Below, one piece after another: positions 53,049 to 60,708 of a stretch of 64,000 bases of DNA. Within the stretch, counting starts at the first letter, position 1. Each line of letters begins with the position of its first letter. The stretch lies in the NCBI GenBank assembly GCA_030602885.1, contig JAUVYV010000015.1:1-64000 (forward strand), written 5' to 3'. Under the pieces are notes generated by a model that saw nothing but the letters and a program-made list of their open reading frames with translations, had not been told where the DNA came from and did no database searches. The stretch comes from Phycisphaerales bacterium. GTDB lineage: Bacteria > Planctomycetota > Phycisphaerae > Sedimentisphaerales > Anaerobacaceae. The position numbers and the translations under genes are program-made.

Positions 53049-53158
53049 GCAAACCCAAAGCAAACCCAATCAAACCCAATTCAAAGCCAATTTCAGCCCA
53101 AACAAACCCAAACAAAGCCAATTCAAACCCAAAACGAACCCAATATCAGCCCAAAAAT
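53049..53158. repeat. AAACCCAA-rich degenerate repeat tail
   Basis: About 110 bases of imperfect AAACCCAA/AAAGCCAA steps. A frame through it (Lys/Gln/Asn/Pro-rich) runs on antisense into tRNA-Ala, so I treat it as a repeat and not a gene. It follows the STGPRT-family gene directly. Confidence 0.75.
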
Positions 53159-53270
53159 CCATCCTTCGAAGCGAAACGCAGATTCCCGAGAAGCATTCCC
53201 CTCGGTCTCCCAGCGGGGAACCTAACCCCTTACATGAAAACAACTTACCCCCTACGAGATACGAGCTCAA

Positions 53271-53341
53271 TGGAGACGAAGGGAATCGAACCCTCATTCC
53301 CGCGATGCGACCGCGGTGTGCTCCCGTTACACCACGTCCCC
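53271..53341 (-). tRNA. tRNA-Ala (anticodon CGC)
   Basis: A 71-base cloverleaf: acceptor GGGGACG/CGTCTCC with the G3-U70 pair that marks alanine tRNAs, D arm GTGT/GCAC, anticodon stem CCGCG/CGCGG with loop GTCGCAT (anticodon CGC, codon GCG), T arm GAGGG/CCCTT with loop TTCGATT, discriminator A. The CCA end is not encoded. The D loop is short (AACGGGA). Confidence 0.88.
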
Positions 53342-53387
53342 AATACTACCCGTTAAACTTGTCTCTAACTGCTTCGCTGCAAACGAC

Positions 53388-53900
53388 TTAAAACTGCCAC
53401 TTATCGTAGCACACTACTCTTTCTATCGGCTCCCGCTCCGTTGCGCACTTACCATTTACCGGATACCCAACCGCCATAAGCTCAATTATAGCCACCTCTT
53501 TCGGTATGCCAAGTATCTGCCGCACTTTTTCCGCATCGAACGCCCCAATCCAGCACGTCCCCAACCCTAACTCCGTTGCCATCAAGCAGATATGTTCAAG
53601 CGCGATCGACACATCGATAGGCCCAACCGCCTGCCCGCACCGCATTATATGGTCGCTGTTACTACACGCAGCGATGATAACACCCGCTCTGCCGAACGCA
53701 TCAGACTGATTCGTACACTCAGCCACCTGCCGCCTGATATCCTCCTGCCGCACCACAACGAACCGCCAGTCCTGCAGATTCTTCGCCGAGGGCGCAAGCC
53801 GGGCTGCCTCAACTAATTGCGCAAGTTTCTCCTCCTCGATTGCCTTGTCCTCGTACGCCCTGCACGAATATCGCTTTTTTATCAGCTCCATCAAACCCAT
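53388..53900 (-). CDS. Nitroreductase family protein
   Basis: A 170-residue FMN-dependent enzyme. The FMN contacts are in the opening KKRYSCRAYEDKAIEEEKL and in LAPSAKNLQDWRFVVV; later AFGRAGVIIAAC, IDVSIALEHICLMATELGLG and the CWIGAFD end are standard. Members reduce nitro compounds, quinones or other acceptors; the true substrate is open. A tRNA-Ala gene follows on the same strand 46 bases downstream. Confidence 0.93.
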   Translation of the reverse strand: MGLMELIKKRYSCRAYEDKAIEEEKLAQLVEAARLAPSAKNLQDWRFVVVRQEDIRRQVAECTNQSDAFGRAGVIIAACSNSDHIMRCGQAVGPIDVSIALEHICLMATELGLGTCWIGAFDAEKVRQILGIPKEVAIIELMAVGYPVNGKCATEREPIERVVCYDKWQF

Positions 53901-54062
53901 AACCGCACCTCACTATTCGTATCAGCTCTAAATCATCTTCTCCAACGTACAAGAACGCATTTTATACATCACATACGCCAAAGCAAGCTTTAAAAAGCGG
54001 TTTCACTTTTGTAGAATGGTGTTTCCGCCATACCCTTAACGTTATGCAAAGGCAGCATTGCT

Positions 54063-55499
54063 ATGACCAATTCAAACAGCAATCATCCATCAAACCCCCA
54101 AAAAATCTCCCGCCGCAGCTTCCTCGCCTCAACGGCTGCAACAGCCGGCTTCACCGTCCTGCCGCGTTATGTCCTTGGCGGCACCGGGTTTAAGGCCCCG
54201 TCGGAAAAGCTCAACGTCGCGGTCATCGGCGCCGGCGGCCAGGGAACTGTCGATATGAAACAGCTCCTGCTGTACGGCAACGTGCAGGTAATTGCCGTCT
54301 GTGACGTCGCAGAGAAAACCGAATCCCGCTGGCACGATGACGACGTAGGCCGAGCGCCCGCCCTGAAAATCGTCCAGGAACACTACGCAAATAATGACCG
54401 GACAAAGGATTACAAGCCCTGCACCGAGTATGTGGACTTTCGCAGAATGTTCGAAAAGGAGAAAAACATCGACGCCGTCCTGATAGCCACCCCCGACCAC
54501 AACCATGCAACGGCGACGACCTGGGCCATCAACCACAAAAAGCATGTCTTTTGCGAAAAACCACTCACCTACAGCATCTACGAAGCCAGAAAAATCACCG
54601 AAGCCGCTCGCCAAGCAGGCATCGTCACCCAGATGGGCAACCAGGGCCACTCGGGCGAAGGGATTCGCCTGACGGTCGAATGGATTCGCGCGGGCGCCAT
54701 AGGGGACATCCGAGAGGTCCATTCATGGAGTCACAACTCAGGCCGATATGGAAGAATCCCCGCCACCAGACCCGAAGAGACACCGCCTGTGCCCAAGGGT
54801 CTGAACTGGGACCTGTGGCTCGGACCACGGCCCAAGAGACCTTATCATCGCGCTTACCACCCGGGGGCATGGCGGTCATGGTGGGACTTCGGCAACAGCA
54901 CCTTAGGCGACATGGCCTGCCATAATATGGATCCTGCCTTCTGGGCACTCAAGCTCGGCCATCCCGAAACCGTCGAGGCCAGTTCTACCCGATTCAACGA
55001 AGAGACAGCTCCAGTGGCGGCGATGTACACCTACAAGTTCCCTGCTCGCGGCAAGATACCGCCGGTCAAACTCATCTGGTACACCGGTGGGATACTACCG
55101 CCTCTGCCTGATAAGTTAGAGAAAGGACGTGTGTTGACCGGCCATGGCAATGGCATACTGTTCGTCGGCGACAAAGGTGAAATTATGTGCGACGGCTGGG
55201 GCGGCAGCCCACAGTTGATACCCGCATCGAAGATGAAGGACTTCAAGCGCCCGCCAAGAACGCTGCCGAGAACAAGCGGAGACCACATAAGAGACTGGGT
55301 CGAGGCCTGCAGGAACGGCACAAAGGCCTGCTCGGACTTCTCCTACAGCGCCCACTTAACCGAAGTCGTCCTGCTTGGAAATGTTGCCCTCCGCACGGGA
55401 AAAAAGATACGCTGGGACGGCGAAAACGCCAAAGCCACCAACTGCCCCGAAGCCGATAAGTTTATCGACCAGGGATATTACAACGGCTGGACGCTGTAA
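54063..55499 (+). CDS. Tat-exported Gfo/Idh/MocA family oxidoreductase
   Basis: A 478-residue NAD(P)-dependent oxidoreductase. The start has a Tat signal (KISRRSFLASTAATAGF), then the Rossmann site LNVAVIGAGGQGTVDMKQ, the family Lys in HVFCEKPLTYS, and the GFO-like C-terminal domain (WWDFGNSTLGDMACHNMD). Exported members are common in planctomycetes and probably act on sugars in the periplasm-like space. The gene is followed at once by a tRNA-Val gene. Confidence 0.93.
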   Translation: MTNSNSNHPSNPQKISRRSFLASTAATAGFTVLPRYVLGGTGFKAPSEKLNVAVIGAGGQGTVDMKQLLLYGNVQVIAVCDVAEKTESRWHDDDVGRAPALKIVQEHYANNDRTKDYKPCTEYVDFRRMFEKEKNIDAVLIATPDHNHATATTWAINHKKHVFCEKPLTYSIYEARKITEAARQAGIVTQMGNQGHSGEGIRLTVEWIRAGAIGDIREVHSWSHNSGRYGRIPATRPEETPPVPKGLNWDLWLGPRPKRPYHRAYHPGAWRSWWDFGNSTLGDMACHNMDPAFWALKLGHPETVEASSTRFNEETAPVAAMYTYKFPARGKIPPVKLIWYTGGILPPLPDKLEKGRVLTGHGNGILFVGDKGEIMCDGWGGSPQLIPASKMKDFKRPPRTLPRTSGDHIRDWVEACRNGTKACSDFSYSAHLTEVVLLGNVALRTGKKIRWDGENAKATNCPEADKFIDQGYYNGWTL

Positions 55500-55505
55500 G
55501 TAGTG

Positions 55506-55533
55506 TTGCATAAGGCCTGCCGGTTGCTATAAT
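55506..55533 (+). promoter_or_regulatory. Predicted promoter of tRNA-Val
   Basis: TTGCAT (55506-55511), 16 bases, perfect TATAAT (55528-55533), 12 bases before the tRNA. Confidence 0.65.
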
Positions 55534-55545
55534 ACTGTTTACCCA

Positions 55546-55619
55546 GGGCGGTTAGCTCAGTTGGCCAGAGCACCTGCTTTACACGCAGGGGGTCACAGGT
55601 TCAAGTCCTGTACCGCCCA
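55546..55619 (+). tRNA. tRNA-Val (anticodon TAC)
   Basis: A 74-base cloverleaf: acceptor GGGCGGT/ACCGCCC, D arm GCTC/GAGC, anticodon stem CCTGC/GCAGG with loop TTTACAC (anticodon TAC), T arm ACAGG/CCTGT, discriminator A. The CCA end is not encoded. Confidence 0.97.
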
Positions 55620-55675
55620 TTCCAAAAAAATACCCACTTTCCACAGACACCGTTTCACCATAATAGATCAACTCA

Positions 55676-55690
55676 ACAGGACTTGAACCT
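55676..55690 (-). repeat. Inverted copy of the tRNA-Val T arm
   Basis: ACAGGACTTGAACCT is the exact reverse complement of 55597-55611 within tRNA-Val, 65 bases downstream of the original. Confidence 0.85.
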
Positions 55691-55995
55691 AAAAAGGTCT
55701 GGAAAAAGGATTTTTCCAGGTGGCCGGTGACACGAGCGAGCGTAAGCGAGTGAGGCCATAGGAAATTAGGGGTCCCCAAACGTGTCGTTCCGTTTGGGGG
55801 ATAGGCAGCGCCCCTATGGGCAGCGAGGTCCGGCTCGCCGGCCGAACGCTCAACACCGCTTTGTCTGCCAACATAAAGTGAACAGCGCGATTCTAACAGT
55901 TGCCACCGTTGTCCTTCGCACCGCAGGCCCAAGCCGTTCCCGGGCAGTCTGATCCGAAAGCGCACAAAGCCCTTCGAGTTCCCCGGAGCAGCTAA

Positions 55996-56042
55996 ATATT
56001 TCGCCTTTCTGTTCTTGTGCAGGTTTTTCGAAGGCGAAATAT
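55996..56042. repeat. Long hairpin ATATTTCGCCTT/AAGGCGAAATAT
   Basis: A perfect 12-base stem with a 23-base loop, 61 bases before the REC-PAS start. The 12-base word AAATATTTCGCC also occurs in the palindrome at 41943-41958. Confidence 0.75.
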
Positions 56043-56103
56043 AGGAAAATCCTACTTATTATCTTTCTCTGCCTTGTCGATGTAAGCTTCGTCGAATAAG
56101 GTT

Positions 56104-57264
56104 ATGGGGACGCAAATGCAAGAGACACACCTCGACTCAGAGAACGAGGCGGTAAGAGTCCTGTTTGTAGAGGACGATCCGATCGATAGGCGATTAGTAG
56201 AGCGCATTCTTTGTCCCTGTCTGAATCCTGTTCAATTCACGGTTAGCTCGGCTGAGAGTCTGGCCGAGGCCGCCGAGTCCCTCAAAGACAAAGAATACGA
56301 CGTCGTATTGCTCGACCTTGGTCTGCCGGACAGCGATGGTATTGAGACGCTCCGGGCAATTTCCAGGGAAAATCCGTACGTGCCCATTGTGGTGTTAACC
56401 GGGCTGAATGATGAAGATACGGGACTTCAGGCGATAGAAAACGGCGCAACTGATTACCTGGCCAAGGAACTTCCCCTCAACATGCTGCTGGTGCGAACAA
56501 TTCTTCTGGCCATTCAGCGCAAGAAAACCGAACAAAAGGCCAGGATAATGGCACGATTTCCACAAGAGAATCCTAATCCCGTCCTGAGAATATCGAAGGC
56601 TCGCAAACTCCTCGACGCCAATATTGCAAGTTCACCCATTCTGGAGAAATGGGGATGCCAGGTAGGAGAGTGCCTGCCTGAGACATTTTGCAAAAGTCTC
56701 TATGAGGCACTGACTTCGGATAAGGTGTGCAGTCTTGATTTTGGATGGCAGGACGGACGCATCTTTTCGCTGACCTTTGTGCCTGTGACGGAGGAAGACT
56801 ACGTTAATGTTTACGGCCTGGACGTCACCGATTACAGGAAGGCTGAGAAAGAATTGAAGGAGGCTGCTGAAGCATGGAATTCGACCTTCGACTCGATCAC
56901 AGACCTGGTTTCAGTGCACGACAAGGAATTCAAGCTTGTCAGGGTAAATAAAGCATTCGCCGATACGTTTGGAATGAAGCCGCAAGAGATAGTCGGCAGG
57001 ACATGTTACGAGCTGGTCCATGGAACAGATGAACCCTGGCCGGATTGTCCGTTGAAATGCCTGCTTGACGGCGGAAAACCACAAAGAAAAGAATTTTTTG
57101 AACCCCGCCTCGGACTTCGTCTCGAGGTTTCCTGCTCACCAATGTTGGATGAAGATGGCGAGCTTGTTGGATGCATCCACATTACGAAAGACATCACCAA
57201 TTGCAAGCCGGCCGAGGAAACGGCCGACAGCGCCTCTGGGACATCGCAGCACAGCAGTAATTAG
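56104..57264 (+). CDS. REC-PAS-PAS signalling protein without kinase domain
   Basis: A 386-residue cytoplasmic protein. The receiver domain (residues 17-130) has the acidic pair in LFVEDDPIDRR, phosphoacceptor Asp71 in VVLLDLGLPDSDG, Thr99 and Lys121. Residues 140-240 look like a PAS-type domain, and residues 255-370 are a clear PAS (FDSITDLVSVHDKEFKLVRV, GRTCYELVHGTDEPWPDCPL with paired Cys). The protein stops soon after ITKDITNCKPAEE, where a HisKA/HATPase unit would normally follow. It may be a stand-alone sensor module or a shortened kinase. Confidence 0.88.
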   Translation: MGTQMQETHLDSENEAVRVLFVEDDPIDRRLVERILCPCLNPVQFTVSSAESLAEAAESLKDKEYDVVLLDLGLPDSDGIETLRAISRENPYVPIVVLTGLNDEDTGLQAIENGATDYLAKELPLNMLLVRTILLAIQRKKTEQKARIMARFPQENPNPVLRISKARKLLDANIASSPILEKWGCQVGECLPETFCKSLYEALTSDKVCSLDFGWQDGRIFSLTFVPVTEEDYVNVYGLDVTDYRKAEKELKEAAEAWNSTFDSITDLVSVHDKEFKLVRVNKAFADTFGMKPQEIVGRTCYELVHGTDEPWPDCPLKCLLDGGKPQRKEFFEPRLGLRLEVSCSPMLDEDGELVGCIHITKDITNCKPAEETADSASGTSQHSSN

Positions 57265-57732
57265 CAGCACAATGCCTCGAATTGCCAATCCGCCGACATC
57301 AATTTACAGGTGCTCTCTTGCCAATGCCTGAGAAGCAGGGTTTACAAGCTCCTCGGCTGAGACGTTGCAAACCGAAAGCCGCAAAGCCGTTCAGCACTAC
57401 TACGCCACTCAGCTCGGCGATGACCTGGCCGGGGAAGTCTTCTCAACCCACGTGTGACCATTGGCAGTCAACCAAATAACGACTCAGCCGGGTTATTGAG
57501 ACGACAAAAACAGAACCGTACGTCCCTGCAAGCTCGCTACCGATGAACACATAGGCTATCCAGTCCGCTTCACCTCTTCAGCAAGTATCTCTATGCCTCT
57601 CTGCACCACGGTTGAGTCCAGCATATAACTGATCCTTGACAGGTTTATTGTTCGTATCTAAAATCCTTACTTCGATTCGCGCCAACGCCCGATAGATTAA
57701 CCTGTCATACGGATTTCTCAAGGAGCTGCAAA
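57265..57732. other. Intergenic stretch ahead of the esterase operon
   Basis: No gene recognised on either strand. It contains the promoter at 57636-57664 and no sign of the histidine kinase part that the upstream gene lacks. Confidence 0.6.
57636..57664 (+). promoter_or_regulatory. Strong predicted promoter of the esterase operon
   Basis: Perfect TTGACA (57636-57641), 17 bases, TAAAAT (57659-57664). The leader is about 60 bases and ends with AAGGAG before the ATG. Confidence 0.75.
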
Positions 57733-59637
57733 ATGAAAAACTCTTCGTCTCTTTCGTCAATTCTCGCCGCCGTACTGTTTATCATCACACTACCCAACTC
57801 CGCTGTAAAAGCCGCAGCCGTAAGCGATCGCATCAGCGCAGAGTCTTTCACTGGCCCGGTGACAAAAGCCGAGGTCAGATTTCAGATATACCTGCCCCAG
57901 GGCTATAACGAAAACAACAACCGATACCCTGTCATCTACTTCCTGCACGGCTTAGGCGGGACAGAGGCTTCTGACGGCATAGCGGTTTCAGGACCTATGG
58001 AAAAGGCTATCGATGAAGGAAAGCTCAGGCCAGTGATCGCGGTTTTTGCGAACGGCTATAAAAACTCCTGGTGGGCGGACAGCATCGACGGCACCAAGCC
58101 CGCACAGACAAATGTCATAAAGGAACTCATTCCTTATATAGACGAGAATTATCGCACGCTCAGTAACCGTGAGAACCGCGTCGTCACCGGTTTCTCTATG
58201 GGAGGTTTCGGGGCGGTAATGTACGCGGCTAAATTCCCGGAGCTTTTCAGCGTCGCCATGGGTTTTGACGCGGCGATATGGGGCTGGCCTCGAATTAAAG
58301 ATGGGAAAAACGGCGAAGAAATATTCGGCGGCGACGAAGAATACTACAAACAGTTCGACCCCTGGACGAACGTCAAGAATAACACCGACAATATCAAAGG
58401 CAAGGTCGCCTTCAGATTAGTTACCGCTGAATTCGTCACCGTGAACCAGAAGTTCCGCGATTTCCTCGCAAAACGCGATATCGAAGCTGACTACTTCGAG
58501 ACCGGCTGTGAGCACAACCCCGGCTGCATTTTTGAAAAGGACAATGGCGATAGCTGGGCCTTTATTGAGAAAAACCTGCCGCCACGGCGAAGACCACGAC
58601 AGAGAACACAGCAAATCGTATCACCCGAGGTCCACCCCGACAAAACAGTGACATTTCGCATAAAGGCCCCGGCAGCACAAAAGGTGCTGCTCGAAGCGCA
58701 GTTCGAAAAGCAGCCGCTTGCAATGGAGAAACAAAATGACAGCATCTGGACCGTCACCGCAGGGCCGGCCGACCCCGATATCTACGAGTACAACTTCGAT
58801 GTCGATGGCCTGAAAATCGCCGACCCCCTTAACCCAAGGGTCAAGGTCTGGAGGAAAACATCAAGGTCTGTCGTGGAAATTCCCGGCGACAAACCAATGT
58901 TCTTCCAGGAACAGAATGTCCCCCACGGCACTATCCACAGGCACAGATACCGGTCAAAGTCGTTTGGTGTAACGCGGGGACTATATGTCTATACCCCGCC
59001 CGGCTATGAAGCAGGCACGACCGCCGGATACCCGGTCCTCTACCTGCTGCACGGCAGCGGCGACACCGAGGATGCATGGACGCAAATCGGAGTCGCCAAT
59101 GTCATCGTTGACAATTTAATCGCGGCAGGCAAAGCAAAACCCATGATAATCGTTATGCCCTACGGACACATCCCCGCACCTGCCGAAACCGCCGCTGACC
59201 GCCAGACCTGGAATATGAAAGAATTTGAGAAAGACCTGCTGAACGACGTGATTCCATTCGCAGAGAAACACTACCGCACAAAAACAGACCAAAAGGACAG
59301 AGCCATTGTTGGCTTGTCAATGGGCGGAGGTCAGTCACTGACCATTGGAATCGGGCATCCTGAGCTGTTCAGCTGCGTCGGCGGTTTCAGCTCTTCGGCG
59401 AGAAGGACTATACCCGTGGTCAAGTCCATGGATAACCCCGGCCGGCTCAACGACAAGCTGAAGCTGTTGTGGGTCGGCTGCGGCAAAGACGATTTCCTTC
59501 TGGAAGAGAATATGAAATTTCTTGAATTGCTAAAGGACAGGAACATTAACCATACAAAGCGCATAACCGAGGGCGCCCACGAATGGCCCGTCTGGAGGCG
59601 TTACCTTAATGAATTTGTGCCGCTACTCTTTCAATAG
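57733..59637 (+). CDS. Secreted tandem esterase (two CE1-like domains)
   Basis: A 634-residue exported protein. After a signal peptide (SSILAAVLFIITLPNSAVKA) come two alpha/beta hydrolase domains of the esterase D/feruloyl type. The first has FLHGLGG and Ser155 in VTGFSMGGFG; the second has LLHGSGDTEDAW, a Ser near residue 529 in GLSMGGGQS, and the His in EGAHEWPVWRR. Between them is an Ig-like (CBM48-type) domain, EVHPDKTVTFRIKAPAAQKV. Both domains appear catalytically complete, although the His of the first (GCEHNPGC) is less certain. It probably removes acyl or feruloyl groups from plant polysaccharides. Confidence 0.88.
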   Translation: MKNSSSLSSILAAVLFIITLPNSAVKAAAVSDRISAESFTGPVTKAEVRFQIYLPQGYNENNNRYPVIYFLHGLGGTEASDGIAVSGPMEKAIDEGKLRPVIAVFANGYKNSWWADSIDGTKPAQTNVIKELIPYIDENYRTLSNRENRVVTGFSMGGFGAVMYAAKFPELFSVAMGFDAAIWGWPRIKDGKNGEEIFGGDEEYYKQFDPWTNVKNNTDNIKGKVAFRLVTAEFVTVNQKFRDFLAKRDIEADYFETGCEHNPGCIFEKDNGDSWAFIEKNLPPRRRPRQRTQQIVSPEVHPDKTVTFRIKAPAAQKVLLEAQFEKQPLAMEKQNDSIWTVTAGPADPDIYEYNFDVDGLKIADPLNPRVKVWRKTSRSVVEIPGDKPMFFQEQNVPHGTIHRHRYRSKSFGVTRGLYVYTPPGYEAGTTAGYPVLYLLHGSGDTEDAWTQIGVANVIVDNLIAAGKAKPMIIVMPYGHIPAPAETAADRQTWNMKEFEKDLLNDVIPFAEKHYRTKTDQKDRAIVGLSMGGGQSLTIGIGHPELFSCVGGFSSSARRTIPVVKSMDNPGRLNDKLKLLWVGCGKDDFLLEENMKFLELLKDRNINHTKRITEGAHEWPVWRRYLNEFVPLLFQ

Positions 59638-59650
59638 GGAGACTATTAGT

Positions 59651-60682
59651 ATGGAAATCACAAAGCAGCTAACAGACAAACGATGTATGAGAATCATACG
59701 AGCCCTGGTTTTGCCGGGCTTGGCAATGCTATTGGTTGCCGTTAGCTCCTGTGCAAATCTCAGCAGCTCACCTGACGGCACGTGCGGCAGGATTCCCGTT
59801 ATACTCGACACCGACATCTGTGATGATATTGACGACACCTGGGCGCTGGCTTTGCTTCTTGAATCGCCGGAATTTGATGTCAAGCTGATTACTACCGCTG
59901 TCGGTGACACGCCCGCCAAGACAAAAGTCGTTGCGAAGATGCTCGAGGTCGCAGGCAGAACCGACATCCCCATCGGTACCGGCCTTAAAGCGGGCGATAT
60001 GAGCAGAGGCCACAGGCAGGATGAGTGGGTCAAGGATTATGACCTCTCCAGGCACCCCGGCAAAATATATGACGACGGCGTCCAGGCCCTTATCGATACG
60101 ATAATGAACTCGCCGCAGCAGATAACGCTCATCGCTATAGGCCCCCTGCCCAACATCGCCGCCGCCATCGAACGAGAACCCCGAATAGTCGAAAAAGTGA
60201 AATTCGTCGGAATGCACGGCAGTATCCGCCGCGGATACGGAGGCGGCAGCAAGCCCGACAAGGAATACAACGTTGTGGCTTTCGCTAAAGAAGCACAGAA
60301 AGTCTTCACAGCCGACTGGGATATGACAATTACCCCGCTGGATACCTGCGGCATCGTGACACTTAAAAGAGAGAAATACCGCAGGGTCTTCATAAGTGAC
60401 AATCCTCCTGCCAAAGCCGTGATAGAAAACTACCGCGCCTGGGCGAAAGCGGGCGATATGGACCCGGCGCTGGTCAACAGGCAGAGCACAACACTTTTCG
60501 ATACCGTAGCGATTTACCTGGCAATCTCTCGCAATCTTGTGAAAATTGAAAACCTCGGCATCCGTGTCACCGACGACGGCTACACCGTAATCGACGACAA
60601 TGCAAAAAAAATCGACTGTGCAACAAAATGGAAAAACCTCGACGCCTTCGAAGACTTCCTGGTCGAACGCCTGACAAAATAG
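59651..60682 (+). CDS. Nucleoside hydrolase-like lipoprotein
   Basis: A 343-residue protein with a lipoprotein signal (LLVAVSSC, Cys34) and the nucleoside hydrolase fold. The calcium and ribose site IPVILDTDICDDIDDTWALA starts the domain, and LIAIGPLPNIAAAIERE and WDMTITPLDTC follow. Family enzymes split N-glycosidic bonds; exported planctomycete members lie beside glycan genes, so the substrate may be another glycoside. The ATG at 59651 is preceded by AGGGAG, 13 bases after the esterase stop. Confidence 0.87.
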   Translation: MEITKQLTDKRCMRIIRALVLPGLAMLLVAVSSCANLSSSPDGTCGRIPVILDTDICDDIDDTWALALLLESPEFDVKLITTAVGDTPAKTKVVAKMLEVAGRTDIPIGTGLKAGDMSRGHRQDEWVKDYDLSRHPGKIYDDGVQALIDTIMNSPQQITLIAIGPLPNIAAAIEREPRIVEKVKFVGMHGSIRRGYGGGSKPDKEYNVVAFAKEAQKVFTADWDMTITPLDTCGIVTLKREKYRRVFISDNPPAKAVIENYRAWAKAGDMDPALVNRQSTTLFDTVAIYLAISRNLVKIENLGIRVTDDGYTVIDDNAKKIDCATKWKNLDAFEDFLVERLTK

Positions 60683-60708
60683 TAACGCTGATTTGGAGAT
60701 TAAAAACC

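Larger units (their letters stand above)
55620..56103. other. Intergenic stretch with an inverted tRNA fragment and a large hairpin
   Basis: No gene seen. A 15-base inverted copy of the tRNA-Val T arm lies at 55676-55690. GC-rich bases with CGAGCGAGCGTAAGCGAGTG follow, and a 12-base stem hairpin is at 55996-56042. A leftward frame at 55579-55965 is an antisense shadow of the tRNA and is not called. Confidence 0.6.

Noticed and set aside
52951-53391. Lys/Gln/Asn/Pro-rich frame after the STGPRT-family gene
   Set aside because: Its composition comes from the AAACCCAA repeat and it continues antisense through tRNA-Ala (residues like EGNRTLIPAMRPRCAPV are a tRNA shadow).
55579-55965. Leftward frame of 128 codons over tRNA-Val
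   Set aside because: Its last part is the antisense of the tRNA (GTGLEPVTPCV), and the rest has no protein-like pattern.
57578-57680. Leftward frame with RIEVRILDTNNKPVKDQLYA
   Set aside because: No start codon in a clean context and it overlaps the predicted promoter of the esterase operon; could be a remnant.
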